Of a stretch of DNA of 64,000 bases, positions 20,610-30,585 are shown piece by piece. Both the position numbers and the translations under genes were made by a program. Under the pieces are notes generated by a model, which did not search any database, had not been told where the DNA came from, and saw only the letters and a program-made list of their open reading frames with translations. This DNA is from Sweltsa coloradensis. Its lineage: Eukaryota > Arthropoda > Insecta > Plecoptera > Chloroperlidae. Each line of letters starts with the position of its first letter. Position 1 is the stretch's first letter. The DNA is taken from positions 1 through 64,000 of the forward strand of contig JAMZAV010003160.1 in assembly GCA_024449915.1 (NCBI GenBank), in the 5' to 3' direction.

Positions 20610-22589
20610 ATGGATGTTTCTGTAGTGAAATCACTACAGACCACCAAAGCTGGAAAAATGAGACAGCGCATCAAATGGACAGAAGATATGAACATTTGTG
20701 TGATGCGTAGCTATTATAGGGTAACGTTTTTAGAGACTGTTTTAATAGGTTATCGACAAGAGCTCCATAGAGAGTTTGTTCGTGAATATCCATTTTTAGA
20801 AGTAAGTGAACAGAGAATAGCTGACCAAAGAAGAATTATAGTTAAAAATAAAATGTTACCAGTAAACATATTAAATAGAATAAAACGCGAAGTGAAGGAC
20901 GAACTACAAGCGCATCAAGATGATAACGGCAATACATCAGCAGAGGACAGCGAAGAAGAAGACCACTTCATACCAGAGCTACTAGAACTACCAGAAATAC
21001 CGGTATTGCCATACCTGCTAGAACTTTCAAATCTACCAGACACACCAGAACTTCCAGACCAACCAGAACGTCCAGACCTATCAGAACGTCCAGACCAACC
21101 AGAACATCCAGATCTACCAGAACGTCCAGGCCTACCAGAATATCCAGACCTACCAGAACGTCCAGGCCTACCAGAACGTCCAGAACCACTAGAAATACCA
21201 TACCAACCAAGAAGATCAAGATACCCAGAACAACTAGACGATCAAACACAAGAGGTAGATATTCAAAACGCAATAGAAAATACACCTGACATGATCAATC
21301 TAAAGAACATCCTAGCTTTAGCATTTACAACAGCCATGTCAGAGTTTGCGCATATACAACCAAACAGAAGACCATACATACCGAAACCCAAGCATTCAAA
21401 GGAAATGAAGACAGCGGTACACATAATGAACACACATATTTTATCAGATTACACACAAGACGAACTATCATTTGCAGACGTACATGCGGCAATTTATTGT
21501 GCCGCTGTAGCAGTGGTTAGATATTTGGGCTTAAAGGTAAAATCTGCAACATCTTCAATGACAAAACAGGAGAAGAAAAGTGCGAAATGGGAAAAGCGAC
21601 TAGTTGGGAGAATCGGTGAGTTTAGGAGAGATATCGGTCGACTGGAACAATACCGAATGGGTAATCGATCTAAAAATGTGATAAGATACTGCCAAAATAT
21701 ATTTGAAAGATTCAAGGTTCACACAAAGCATGAAACACTTAACGAATTCATTCACGAATATTTGGATACACTTAAACAAAAAGTAAGTGCTCTAGCTAAG
21801 AGATTAAAAAGATATAAAAAATGTAGTATTAGAAAAGAACAAAACCGAATGTTTAAAGAAAATGAAAAACAGTTATACCAAAAACTATCTAGTACCGAAG
21901 AAATAATAGGAAATGGAACACCAACTAAGACAGAGATAGAAGAGTTTTGGACAGGAATATGGGGTAACCCGGTAGCACACAACCAGGATGCACAATGGAT
22001 TCAAGACGAAATAGCTAGGATGAGCGATATTAATGAGATGAGATTCGAAGGTATAACTATTGATGAATTAAAGTCGACAATCAGTGCTACACATAGCTGG
22101 AAAGCACCAGGTAATGACAATATACAAAATTTTTGGTATAAGAAATTCAATACTACTCACAATCAAATTAGAAAATGTCTCAACGAGTTTATAAATGGAG
22201 TTAAAGAAATACCCGAATTCTTTACTGAAGGAGTAACCTTTCTCAAACCGAAGGATAATGATACGAAGAACCCAAGTAAATATCGGCCAATTACATGTCT
22301 ACCAACTATATATAAAATATTGACTTCATGCATAACAAATAAAGTATATAATCATTGCGAAGAACACAATATCATGGCCGAGGAACAAAAAGGATGCTGT
22401 AAGAACTCACAGGGATGTAAAGAACAACTCATTATCGACTCTACTGTAATGAATCAGGCACACAATAAGAAAAGGAATATTCACGTAAACTACATTGACT
22501 ACAAGAAAGCTTATGACTCAACACCACACACATGGCTTATTCAGATTTTACAAATATATAAAATCAACCCAGTAATTGTAAACTTTTGA
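20610..22589 (+). CDS. retrotransposon ORF, N-terminal part: Myb-like, Pro/Glu repeats, RT palm start
   Basis: 659 codons. The ATG at 20610 is chosen as the first in frame after the leader, and the Myb-like region starts soon after it (residues about 20-80, W23, EQRIADQRR), probably DNA binding for target recognition. Residues about 119-205 are a low-complexity array of LPERP/LPDQP-type pentads. From about 490 come RT blocks: SWKAPGNDN (about 496), YRPITCLP (about 557) and YIDYKKAYDS (about 628), the last carrying the first catalytic aspartate region. The frame ends at TGA 22587-22589, just after INPVIVNF. Homology continues without loss in the frame that starts at 22586, so one T is missing from a T run at 22584-22587. 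It encodes the replication protein acting on its own RNA at the nicked target. Either a recent inactivating deletion or a base-calling error. Confidence 0.85.
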   Translation: MDVSVVKSLQTTKAGKMRQRIKWTEDMNICVMRSYYRVTFLETVLIGYRQELHREFVREYPFLEVSEQRIADQRRIIVKNKMLPVNILNRIKREVKDELQAHQDDNGNTSAEDSEEEDHFIPELLELPEIPVLPYLLELSNLPDTPELPDQPERPDLSERPDQPEHPDLPERPGLPEYPDLPERPGLPERPEPLEIPYQPRRSRYPEQLDDQTQEVDIQNAIENTPDMINLKNILALAFTTAMSEFAHIQPNRRPYIPKPKHSKEMKTAVHIMNTHILSDYTQDELSFADVHAAIYCAAVAVVRYLGLKVKSATSSMTKQEKKSAKWEKRLVGRIGEFRRDIGRLEQYRMGNRSKNVIRYCQNIFERFKVHTKHETLNEFIHEYLDTLKQKVSALAKRLKRYKKCSIRKEQNRMFKENEKQLYQKLSSTEEIIGNGTPTKTEIEEFWTGIWGNPVAHNQDAQWIQDEIARMSDINEMRFEGITIDELKSTISATHSWKAPGNDNIQNFWYKKFNTTHNQIRKCLNEFINGVKEIPEFFTEGVTFLKPKDNDTKNPSKYRPITCLPTIYKILTSCITNKVYNHCEEHNIMAEEQKGCCKNSQGCKEQLIIDSTVMNQAHNKKRNIHVNYIDYKKAYDSTPHTWLIQILQIYKINPVIVNF

Positions 22590-24298
22590 AGACAATAATG
22601 AAGACATGGAGAACAACACTAAAACTAAATATGAAAAACCAGCAGATAACTTCAGATCCAATCCAAATTAAACGTGGCATTTTCCAAGGTGACTCATTAA
22701 GTGCATTATGGTTTTGTCTGTCATTAAACCCACTGTCGCATATGCTTAACGAATCAACATACGGATTTAAAATTAAGGACAATAATATGGTATGTCACAC
22801 AATTTCTCATCTATTCTACATGGATGATCTAAAGTTGTATGCATCAACTTTTGCTCAACTAAACAGTTTAGTCAATACAACATTAGAATTTAGTCAAGAT
22901 ATCTGCATGGAGTTTGGAGTAGACAAATGTAAGACGCTACATATCGAAAAGGGTATGGTTACGCAAGCAGAAGAGTTCCAGCTAGATGATGGAAATAGGA
23001 TTGGAATAATGGACGATAATGATGTATACAAATATTTAGGATTCTCACAAGCTGCCAGAATTGAACATAAAGTAATGAAAGCAAAATTGATAGATACATA
23101 CAAGAAACGACTAAAGTCTATCCTCAAGACGCAACTAAACGGTAAAAACAAGATCACAGCAATAAATACATATGCTATACCAGTACTGACATATTCATTC
23201 GGAATCATTAAATGGACGCAGACAGACATCCACGCGTTGAAAATATTAACTCGTACTACACTTAACAAACACAGAATACATCATCCTAAATCAGCAATAG
23301 AGAGAGTGACACTTCCAAGAGAACAAGGAGGACGGGGCCTAATTGATCTGAACAACTTATATTATAAACAAATAGACATTTTAAGAAAATACTTTTTAAC
23401 AAAGAGCAACAAATCAACACTACATAAGGCTGTGGTGCTAGCTGACAAATTATTAACTCCACTCAATCTAGCAAACGAAAATGTTAATCTACAAGGGAAC
23501 CTCATAACTGACGCTGCAAAAGAGTTACGTCTCTCAGAAAAGACCCTACACAAGAGACATTATGATGAACTACACAAAGAAGTAGATATTAAGCATCAAA
23601 TAGGTGTTAAACAACGGGAACTATTTGGAGAAACAGAAGGTTTTATGATGGCTATTCAAGACAGAGTGATTGCGACAAACAATTATAAAAAATACATAAT
23701 ACAAGATGCGACAGTAAACGATCAATGTAGAAAATGTAGTGTGAGGGGTGAAACAATCGAACACATCATATCCGGGTGCCAGTCACTATGTCAAACAGAT
23801 TACCTCTACAGACATAACCAAGTAGCTAACATTATTCATCAAAAACTAGCAATAAAGTACAACCTCATTGCCACACACACACCTTACTACAAATACAAAC
23901 CAGAGAAAGTACTAGATAGTAAAGATTTCAAATTATATTACGACCGCACAGTTATAACAGACCAAACGATACATCACAACAGACCGGATATAATAATAAT
24001 TGACAAGAAGAAACAAGAAACTACCCTTATCGACGTTGCTGTCCCAATGTGCCATAACGTCGAGACCACGTGGAAGAAAAAAATTGACAAGTATAGTGAA
24101 CTTGCAATTGAGATCAAGAAGATGTGGAAACAGAAAAAGGTAAATACAATCCCATACGTGATATCGGCTAATGGCATCATACCGAAGAAGCTACATGAAA
24201 GCATTAAACAACTAGATCTTCCACCCAATGTTTACATCGAGACTCAAAAGGCAGTAATACTCAACACGTGTAGAATAGTTCGTAAATTTCTAAACTAA
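22586..24298 (+). CDS. retrotransposon ORF, C-terminal part: RT catalytic core, CCHC knuckle, endonuclease
   Basis: Continuation of the preceding frame, not an independent gene: there is no separate start and the two overlap by four bases. RT blocks continue with RGIFQGDSLS (about residue 30) and the catalytic FYMDDLKLYA box (about 77). Thumb and linker follow. A knuckle CRKC-x7-EHIISGC lies near 381-398. A restriction-like endonuclease signature follows near 466: RPD, 14 residues, D (IDVAVP), then a KIDKYSEL block. This endonuclease makes the target nick for target-primed reverse transcription. All catalytic motifs look intact. The two parts total about 1,230 residues, normal for the group. 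Confidence 0.85.
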   Translation: MKTIMKTWRTTLKLNMKNQQITSDPIQIKRGIFQGDSLSALWFCLSLNPLSHMLNESTYGFKIKDNNMVCHTISHLFYMDDLKLYASTFAQLNSLVNTTLEFSQDICMEFGVDKCKTLHIEKGMVTQAEEFQLDDGNRIGIMDDNDVYKYLGFSQAARIEHKVMKAKLIDTYKKRLKSILKTQLNGKNKITAINTYAIPVLTYSFGIIKWTQTDIHALKILTRTTLNKHRIHHPKSAIERVTLPREQGGRGLIDLNNLYYKQIDILRKYFLTKSNKSTLHKAVVLADKLLTPLNLANENVNLQGNLITDAAKELRLSEKTLHKRHYDELHKEVDIKHQIGVKQRELFGETEGFMMAIQDRVIATNNYKKYIIQDATVNDQCRKCSVRGETIEHIISGCQSLCQTDYLYRHNQVANIIHQKLAIKYNLIATHTPYYKYKPEKVLDSKDFKLYYDRTVITDQTIHHNRPDIIIIDKKKQETTLIDVAVPMCHNVETTWKKKIDKYSELAIEIKKMWKQKKVNTIPYVISANGIIPKKLHESIKQLDLPPNVYIETQKAVILNTCRIVRKFLN

Positions 24299-24587
24299 GA
24301 ATGATACTTCGAGAATCCGAGACAGCTTCCATCCTGACATGGTTTTCGTGGTTTCCCATAGTCCGAAGAGCAAATGCTAGGATGGCGACGAGAAATCGGC
24401 CACGACCGTACACAGCAGAAAGAAAACATCATCAACAAACAATATTATAAATGACGTATTTTAGTTAGATTTAAGACAAAGTAATAATGTATGTAATAGG
24501 TACACATGGAAGTACTTGACGTAAGTCCGTACAACATGTTAGCTCCGGTTTTAACCGAGTTTGTATGAAATACATCCAATAAAAATA
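24299..24587 (+). other. LINE 3' untranslated region
   Basis: Non-coding tail between the ORF stop and the terminal AAT repeats. It contains GTTAGCTCCGGTTTTAACCG, an inverted pair (CGGTTTTAACCG) that could form a short stem for RT recognition. That role is inferred. Confidence 0.6.
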
Positions 24588-24637
24588 ATAATAATAATAA
24601 TATAATAATAATAATAATATAAAATAATAATAATAAT
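24588..24637 (+). repeat. (AAT)n run, 3' flank of the LINE
   Basis: Interrupted AAT units (with ATAAT and AAAAT slips) directly follow the LINE. They are either part of the element's tail or target sequence. Confidence 0.9.
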
Positions 24638-24735
24638 CAAACACACCATTAACTCATCTAGTCAATTGTCATAAACACAGGCGGCGCAATATGACCTAAC
24701 CGGTTGAAGCGCCCTTGTTTATTTCGTCGTCGTAG
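24638..24735 (+). mobile_element. linker 3' part and M2, cut by the LINE insertion
   Basis: CAAACACACCATTAACTCAT continues the linker broken at 19932. M2 (24678-24735) reads GGCGGCGCAATATGACCTAA, CCGGTTGAAGCGCCC, TTTATTTCGTCGTCG. Confidence 0.8.
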
Positions 24736-25022
24736 AGTGGTTTCATATAAGATTTCCCGATTTCCCAGTTCAGTTTATAAACTAGTTTTGTCTGGTTGTG
24801 CAAAGTCCTCTTCAGCTGAAATGTTGTGTGCGTCGAGGAATGTGGTGCGTGACATTTGAACGTACATTGTCACTAGCGCGTTACATGTACGTGCCTGATC
24901 ACTGTTTGTACAGGGCCAACACACGGTTTTATCTCTGACTTCTCAAGACAAAGAATGTGTTTCACCCCCACACTGCCCTGTAGTTACGTGATTGGATATT
25001 TAGAAGTATTTACTGTTGTATT

Positions 25023-25290
25023 TAACCCTGTCTGGGCTCAGGGTAAAATCTGACCCAGGCATTGCTCAGCTAATCGTAAGAAGAGGCAAGGAAAGAGATA
25101 AAGTCCATCACGCAAACATCAGGTGGTATGTAGGGAGTATTTCACAAGACGACGACAGTGACAACGCGAACGATGACAAGACAATGACTACGAGATTAAA
25201 ACCCCTAACTAGAACCTCTACTTGGAAATCAATATCAACAATTAATTACCTTAGCGGTTGAAGCGCCCTAGTTTCTCACGGCGTCCTGAC
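25023..25290 (+). mobile_element. diverged M1 and M2
   Basis: M1: CCTGTCTGGGCTCAGGGTAA, GATAAAGTCCATCACGCAAA, and a GACGACGACAGTGACAACGC block. The tail and linker are deleted. M2: TTACCTTAGCGGTTGAAGCG, TTTCTCACGGCG. Confidence 0.65.
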
Positions 25291-25529
25291 ATGAGTCTTG
25301 ACGTTTGAAAGGCTTGTCTTTGTATTGTACGTGCTCGGTTTCTAAATGGCGGCGGAGAAGAGATGGTTCACACGGTTATTGGAAAGAATTTTAGAGCAAA
25401 TAACACACAGTGGTTTAGGTTTATCTTTTTCACCAAATTTGATTAGACAAAGCAAATTTAATTCGACAAAAAATTATATCCATCTCAAGACTGTTTTTCT
25501 TAAAATCTTGTTCATTCATTCTTACCATT

Positions 25530-26060
25530 CTTAGCCTGGGTCCGGGGTAGAATTGGCCCAGCGCATGGGACCTATCCCCGTCCCTTGACGACCTGCCCGA
25601 CGACGACGACAACGACCATGACAACACGAACGCATGACTAAAACGATGACGACCATAAAGTGAGAATCCTGCCCCCTTTTCTCCCACGACCCGCGGCTGG
25701 TTCTAACCAGCATAGGCTCCTCCTCCCCATATCCCCTCGGCTAGAGGGGGAATTATGGCCAAACGGTTGACGCACCCTTAATTTAAAAATGAGTAATTTA
25801 ATCAAACAAATTTATTTCACATCAAACACATTTCATTTCACGCTAAACGGGCCCTTAAACTTAAGCTAAATAATTAAGGTGTTTCCGCCCCTTGCCCCAT
25901 AGACGAGAGTGGCACATTATGACCTTTTGGTTAAAGCGCCCTTTAATCCATACAATATAAACGTAGAAAAAACAACAAACTCATTTTATTAACCCACAAT
26001 ATCGAAGCCGGCTCAGTATGACCTAACCGGTTGACGCGCCCATGTGTCTGACGTCGTCGT
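25530..26060 (+). mobile_element. M1 with internal deletion, second tail, M2
   Basis: M1 (25535-25790) joins GGCCCAGCGCATGG directly to the GAC-rich block, with GCGGCTGGTTCTAACCAGC. A second tail occurs at 25895-25945. M2 (26000-26060): GACCTAACCGGTTGACGCGC, GACGTCGTCGTT. The two ORFs on the - strand overlap each other and this repeat, and are not genes. Confidence 0.65.
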
Positions 26061-26189
26061 TACAAATGATACAGATTGTTATCACCCTCTTTACAACGAG
26101 AACCCAACGAACTCTCGCATTATATGATATAGCTTCAGCACCACAAGTCCTATCCTTTTAACAAGAACTTTATCAAACTTGCAAATCAT

Positions 26190-26830
26190 TTCCTAGCTTG
26201 GCTCAGAACATGACTCTGCTAAGGCGAGGAAAGAGATCAAGTCCATCTCGCAAACATCAGCTAGTAAATAGGGGAGTATATTGCTCCCCAAATCTTCAGG
26301 CGAGCTCTGGCAGTAGTCGTCGTTGACCTCTCCCTCTTCCCTGGACGACCTTCTTGATGACGACGACATTGACGATAACTACCGCGTTACGAATACCTCC
26401 ACTTTCCTCCCCCTACCCGTGACTGGTTCTGACCAGCATGGGATTTTACTCCTGTATCCCCAAGGCGAGAGTGGCGCATAAGGACCTGACGGTTGAAAGG
26501 CCCTAATCCTTAAGACTTGGTTTTATTAATAAAAATATCCTTTTCGTAGTTGTTTATCTTAAATGTACATGAAAACGTCGACAAACTTTTTTAAAACCCT
26601 TATTCGACGTTATTTGTTTAACTATAATCAATTATCTTTACTGTACATCTTTTGAGCAAAATAATTATAATTTTTATAACTACCGTCTTAATCATATTTT
26701 TTTAGTTTATAAAGTGAGAAACACTATATAAAAACGAACACAAAATTCAGTTCTTAAACATACAATACCACTGGCCGTGCAATATGAACTTCCCGGTTCT
26801 AGTGCCTTAGTTTCTCACGTCGTCGTCGGA
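26190..26830 (+). mobile_element. M1-linker-M2 unit
   Basis: M1 lacks its GTCTGGGCCC start but runs from TTGGCTCAGAACATGACTCT to ACCTGACGGTTGAAAGGCCC, with GTGACTGGTTCTGACCAGCA. Linker: TATAAAGTGAGAAACACTAT. M2 (26768-26830): CGTGCAATATGAACTTCCCG, TTTCTCACGTCGTCGTC. Confidence 0.75.
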
Positions 26831-26904
26831 TTTCTGCTAGTTCGATCGAAACACTTCTCTTGGAGGGATCACACGTGGTTTCAGCTCATAGGTGTATGCG
26901 GTCC

Positions 26905-27250
26905 TTTCATTTCCCTTTCCCGTGGCTGGTTCTGACCAGCATGGACCCCTCTTCCCCCCCCCCCCCCTCCCCTAGGTTAGAGTGGTGCATTATGACCTAA
27001 CGGTTGACGCGTCCTTAATCAAAATAAATAAAAATAAAATAAATAAATAAAAAAAATGTACGAGCAACATAAATCCCTGAACCTAGAGGCGAGCTCTGGC
27101 AGTCGTCATCGGGGACACCTCCCCATCCCCTTGACGACATCCCCGACGACACCAACATGACAACACAAACAAAAACATAGACGATGACGACCACGACGTA
27201 CCCCGTCTAGGCCCGAGGTAGATTTTGTCCCAGAGCCTTTAAGACAAACT
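26905..27250 (+). mobile_element. M1 scraps in scrambled order
   Basis: 26915-27015 is the M1 3' part (GTGGCTGGTTCTGACCAGCA to CTAACGGTTGACGCGTCC). 27060-27200 is the M1 middle. 27200-27245 is an M1 5' end (CCGTCTAGGCCCGAGGTAGA). The order is permuted, as expected if tandem units were cut. Confidence 0.65.
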
Positions 27251-27278
27251 TAGAACTATTTATGAGGCATGTATTTAC

Positions 27279-28552
27279 CACTAGGAAAACGCTTAAGTCC
27301 ACGCCGCGTTGATGGATGAGCGTAATTTTTTTTAAACGAAAAAAGCGTAAAATTGCGATTTTTTTTAATAGATAATTTTTAGATTACGCTCAAATTCCAC
27401 ACAAATATATTAATTCATAAAATTAAAGTTCTTTAAAAAAATCATTACAATCGGAAAAAGCATGTAGGTTTTATTCGTCGAAGAAATGTTAAAAATTGAA
27501 AAAAAATCGTAAAATTGCGATTATCATAAAAAATGATTTTTCGATTGCTCTCAAATTTCACACGAATATATTTGGATGAGCGTAGCGAGCGTAGCTAGCG
27601 AAGCGAAGATTCCATTTCACTACACTGGAGAAAAAAATCCGGAATGTTTTGTTTTTTTTCTTTCTTTCTTTCTTTTTTTTTTTGTATTTTTGTGTGTCTG
27701 TGAACACGATTCCGGCTAAACCAATACTCCAATTGCGATGAAATTTGTATGGAGGTCTGTGAAATCTCTGAACGAAGAACTGCACGGAGGGAAAAATCGA
27801 TCAAAAAATTATTTCTCATGAAAATCGCAATTTTACGATTTTTTTCGATTTAAAAAAAAAATTATTCGACTTATAACATCTACATACTTTATCCGATTGT
27901 AATAATTTTTTCACATAACCTTAATTTTATGAATTAATATATTCGTGTAAAATTTTAGCGCAATCGAAAATTTATTTATTATGAAAATCGCAATTTTACG
28001 ATTTTTTAAATTTTTTAAAACATTTCTTCGACGAATAAAACCTACATGCTTTATCCGATTGTAATGATTTTTTCACAGAACTTTAATTTTATGAGTTATT
28101 ATATTCGTGTAAAATTTGAGCGTAATCAAAAAAATTATCTATTAAAAAAATCGCAATTTTACGCTTTTTTTGTTTTAAAAAAATTACGCTCATCCATCAA
28201 CGCGGCGGGACTTAAGCGTTTTCCTAGTAATTCATAAAATTAAAGGTTCTGTGGAAAATCATTACAATCGGATAAAGCATGTTGATGTTATAAGTCGAAG
28301 AATGTTTTTTAAAAAACGAAAAAAAAATCGTAAAAATTGTGATTTTCATGAGAAACAATTTTTCGATCGATTTTTCCCCCCGTGCAGTTCTTTGTTCAGA
28401 GATTTTATAGACCTCCATAAAATTCATTGCAAATTGGGGTATTGGTTTAGCCGGAATCGTGTTCACAGACACACAAAAAAACAAAAAGAAAAAAAAAACT
28501 TCCGGATTTTTTTCTCCAGTGTAGTGAAAGGAATCTTCGCTTCGCTCATCCA
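27279..28552 (-). mobile_element. GGATGAG element (minus copy) interrupted by a plus copy
   Basis: On the - strand the 5' part (GGATGAGCGAAGCGAAGATT) runs from 28552 to 28231. The 3' part (TACGCTCATCCATCAACGCG to TTTTCCTAGT) runs from 27573 to 27279. Between them sits a complete + copy. The family has internal subrepeats of about 150 bp with phrases such as CAATCGGATAAAGCATG and AAATCGCAATTTTACG. No coding capacity is seen. Confidence 0.75.
27574..28230 (+). mobile_element. GGATGAG element, complete plus copy
   Basis: It starts GGATGAGCGTAGCGAGCG and ends TTAAGCGTTTTCCTAGTAA. The start is mirrored near the other end as TACGCTCATCC, about 40 bp inside the 3' terminus, so there are subterminal rather than terminal inverted repeats. 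Tandem subrepeats, a CTAG-type 3' end and AT-rich targets resemble Helentron-related non-autonomous elements. This classification is tentative. Related copies lie at 41122-41815, 46225-47010 and 51204-52062. Confidence 0.7.
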
Positions 28553-28599
28553 AATAGAAAACCCAGGAGATGTCAGGAGCATCCTAGCCCTAAAGTATC

Positions 28600-28692
28600 A
28601 TCAACAAACACACAAACTCGATCTTTACACTTACAACATCACATGCGGCACAATACAACCACTCTGTTGAAGCGCCCTAGTTTCTCATGGGG
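28600..28692 (+). mobile_element. linker end and M2
   Basis: ATCATCAACAAACACACAAAC-like linker phrase, then a mutated M2 (GGCACAATACAACCACTC, TTGAAGCGCCCTAG, TTTCTCATGG). Confidence 0.65.
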
Positions 28693-28760
28693 TTCATAGT
28701 CGATTCTCTGAAGCGTTTGACACTACGAGGACGCGGGTTCGTGTCCCCCGTGGCATCTTT
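28693..28760 (+). mobile_element. tRNA-like 3' half (SINE head remnant)
   Basis: CACTACGAGGACGCGGGTTC followed by GTGTCCCCCGTGGCA, a B-box and T-arm-like segment. It shares the CACTACGAGGACG phrase with the tRNA-like sequence at 14205-14285. Confidence 0.45.
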
Positions 28761-29099
28761 GAAATTTTTTGACCCTCAAAACATCATGATGAAAAAATTT
28801 AAGAATCTGTAAGACAAATTAAAAAAAAAATTTTTTTTTTCTCATTTTTTTTGAAAAAAATTTGTTTTTTTAAAAAAAGGAAAAAAGTGTCGACATTAGC
28901 TTAGTCACTTCCAAAACAAAAAGGTTTACACTTCACTAACCCCCCCCTCCCCCCCCCCAGGGGCTTTTTCTATGGCCTACAAAAAGGTAAACGGGGAAGG
29001 GGGTTTTGGGGGCCAGCGTAAAACAGGCTAGTAAGGGCGGGCCCGGGGATCCTACCAAAAAAATCATGAATTGGTGGCGGGAGGGCTAAAAAACGTGAT
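28761..29099. other. low-complexity, noisy segment
   Basis: Dominated by long A, T, C and G runs. Nothing is recognisable. It probably includes consensus errors. Confidence 0.5.
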
Positions 29100-29880
29100 T
29101 AAATTTTTGGGGCGGGCCAAAAAAAAAGGTGCTGAAGGGGGTTCGGGGAGGGCCCCTTTCCCAAAACAAGGGGAGAAGTCGGTTCCCCCGGGACCTCCCC
29201 CTCCAAGGGTGGTTGGGGGAATGGCGCACCCACCAACGCGTTTGCGGGTTGGCTGGGGCACCCAGCGCTCCAAAAGGCTGTGTGGGTGGTTTCACTGCGC
29301 CCGAAACCCGCGTGGGATTTTAAAAGGGTGGTTTGGCTGGCGAGCGACCAACAAGCGTCGACTGTAAGTGGCGGGTTCGGGGACTGGCCCCCTCCCAACA
29401 AGCGCTGACGTAAGGGGCTGGTTCGGGGCGGCGCTACCAACAAGCGTCGACGTAAGTGGCTGGTTCTGGATGGCGCTACAACAGCGCTCACGTAAGTGGC
29501 TGGTTCTGGCACTGCGCAGCGCTACCAACAGCGCGACGTAAGTGGCTGGTTCGGCCTGGCGCAGCGTCCCAAACAAGGCGCTCGTGTAAGTGGCTGTTCG
29601 CTGGACGCGCTCCCAACAAGCTCCGACTTTAAGTGCTGGTTCTGGGATGGCGCTACCAACAAGCGCTCGATGTAAGGGCTGGTTCTGGCCCCTGGCGCAG
29701 CGCTACAACAAGCGCTCGACTGTAAGTGGCTGGTTCTGGCCCTGGCGCAGCGCTACCAACAAGCGCTCGACTTGTAAGTGGCGGGTTTCTGGCCGGCGCA
29801 GCGCTACCAAAAAGCGCTCGACTGTAAGTGGCTGGTTCTGGCACTGGCGCAGCGCTACAACAAGCGCTCGACTGTAAAGT
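29100..29880 (+). repeat. about 51-bp minisatellite
   Basis: At least ten units between 29340 and 29880, with noisier ones upstream. The unit is about 51 bp: GTAAGTGGCTGGTTCTGGC, then GGCGCAGCGCTACCAACAAG, then CGCTCGACT. It is GC-rich in an AT-rich setting. Copies at the 5' side are increasingly corrupted by run-length changes. The ORFs on both strands here are reading-frame accidents of the repeat. Confidence 0.85.
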
Positions 29881-30585
29881 TTCGTAGCGTTTGCGACGTC
29901 GCATATTGACAGCGTCTAAACAACAAGGGGGATGACGTAGATTACCTATGAAACAACGAAATCCTTGAGGGGGTACGTACGTAATGAAAATTAAAGATAA
30001 ATGCATAAGCATCCAGAAAATTTGGGGGATGTTTTTAATATAAAATATGTCAGACACTTTGATAACAAAACTCAATGACAACCCTTCCAACAGGATTAAG
30101 ATGTAAATTTTTGTTTAATCCCATAGAATTTAATCATCTAAAGTTTTTTATTTTGTTTTTAGCATTAACCCGCCTGGTTTACAACAGAGGCGATTATTAT
30201 ATTCGACCTTTGTCGTTTTGATAAAAACTCTACTTGTGATAACGTATTCAAAATAAACTTAGGAATGATTTGCCATGAACATCAAATTTTTTACTTAGGT
30301 ATTCAAAGATGGCTATAAAATTTACCAACAATGTTGTAAGTGCCTTTTTTGCTCCACCTTAACTGAACGTTTCAGGCTAAGCGACGTGTGTTCAGTTTTT
30401 ACTGCAGAGTTATCGCTATTCGTGAAGCTCTCAAATACATTCTACGTTGTCGTTGTGGAGAATACTTTTGTGTTCAATAGCATAAGTTAACTTCAAGCGT
30501 TAAAACTCATGTATTCAAGTTATCATATGGTACAAGACATCCAATTTTATTTAGAAAAACTAAACTCTAAGTTTATATAATAGAG
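29881..30585. other. unassigned stretch upstream of the LINE fragment
   Basis: AT-rich. It may include decayed LINE sequence, but no motif is readable before 30586. Confidence 0.4.

Larger units (their letters stand above)
20003..24587 (+). mobile_element. Dong/R4-like non-LTR retrotransposon, near full length
   Basis: A 4.6-kb element with a 0.6-kb 5' leader, one long coding region (broken once), and a 0.29-kb 3' leader-trailer ending in AAT repeats. It starts with the hairpin CCCCAAC-ATT-GTTGGGG (20003-20019). The protein has an N-terminal Myb-like region, reverse transcriptase, a CCHC-type knuckle and a C-terminal restriction-like endonuclease, the layout of the R2/R4/Dong group. Flanking by (TAA)n on both sides is the known target habit of Dong of silkworm, so assignment to the R4/Dong clade is favoured. 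It lies inside the linker of an M1/M2 repeat and is younger than that repeat. Confidence 0.8.

Noticed and set aside
20968..21285. 105-codon ORF on the - strand rich in Val, Leu and Asp
   Set aside because: It is the antisense shadow of the Pro/Glu pentad array of the LINE protein.
22586..24298. Second independent gene of the LINE
   Set aside because: It starts in the middle of the RT with no ATG context. It is the continuation of the upstream frame after a one-base slip.
29064..29877. Several 64-145 codon ORFs on both strands
   Set aside because: All are frames through the 51-bp minisatellite and noisy G/C runs, with mutually conflicting frames.
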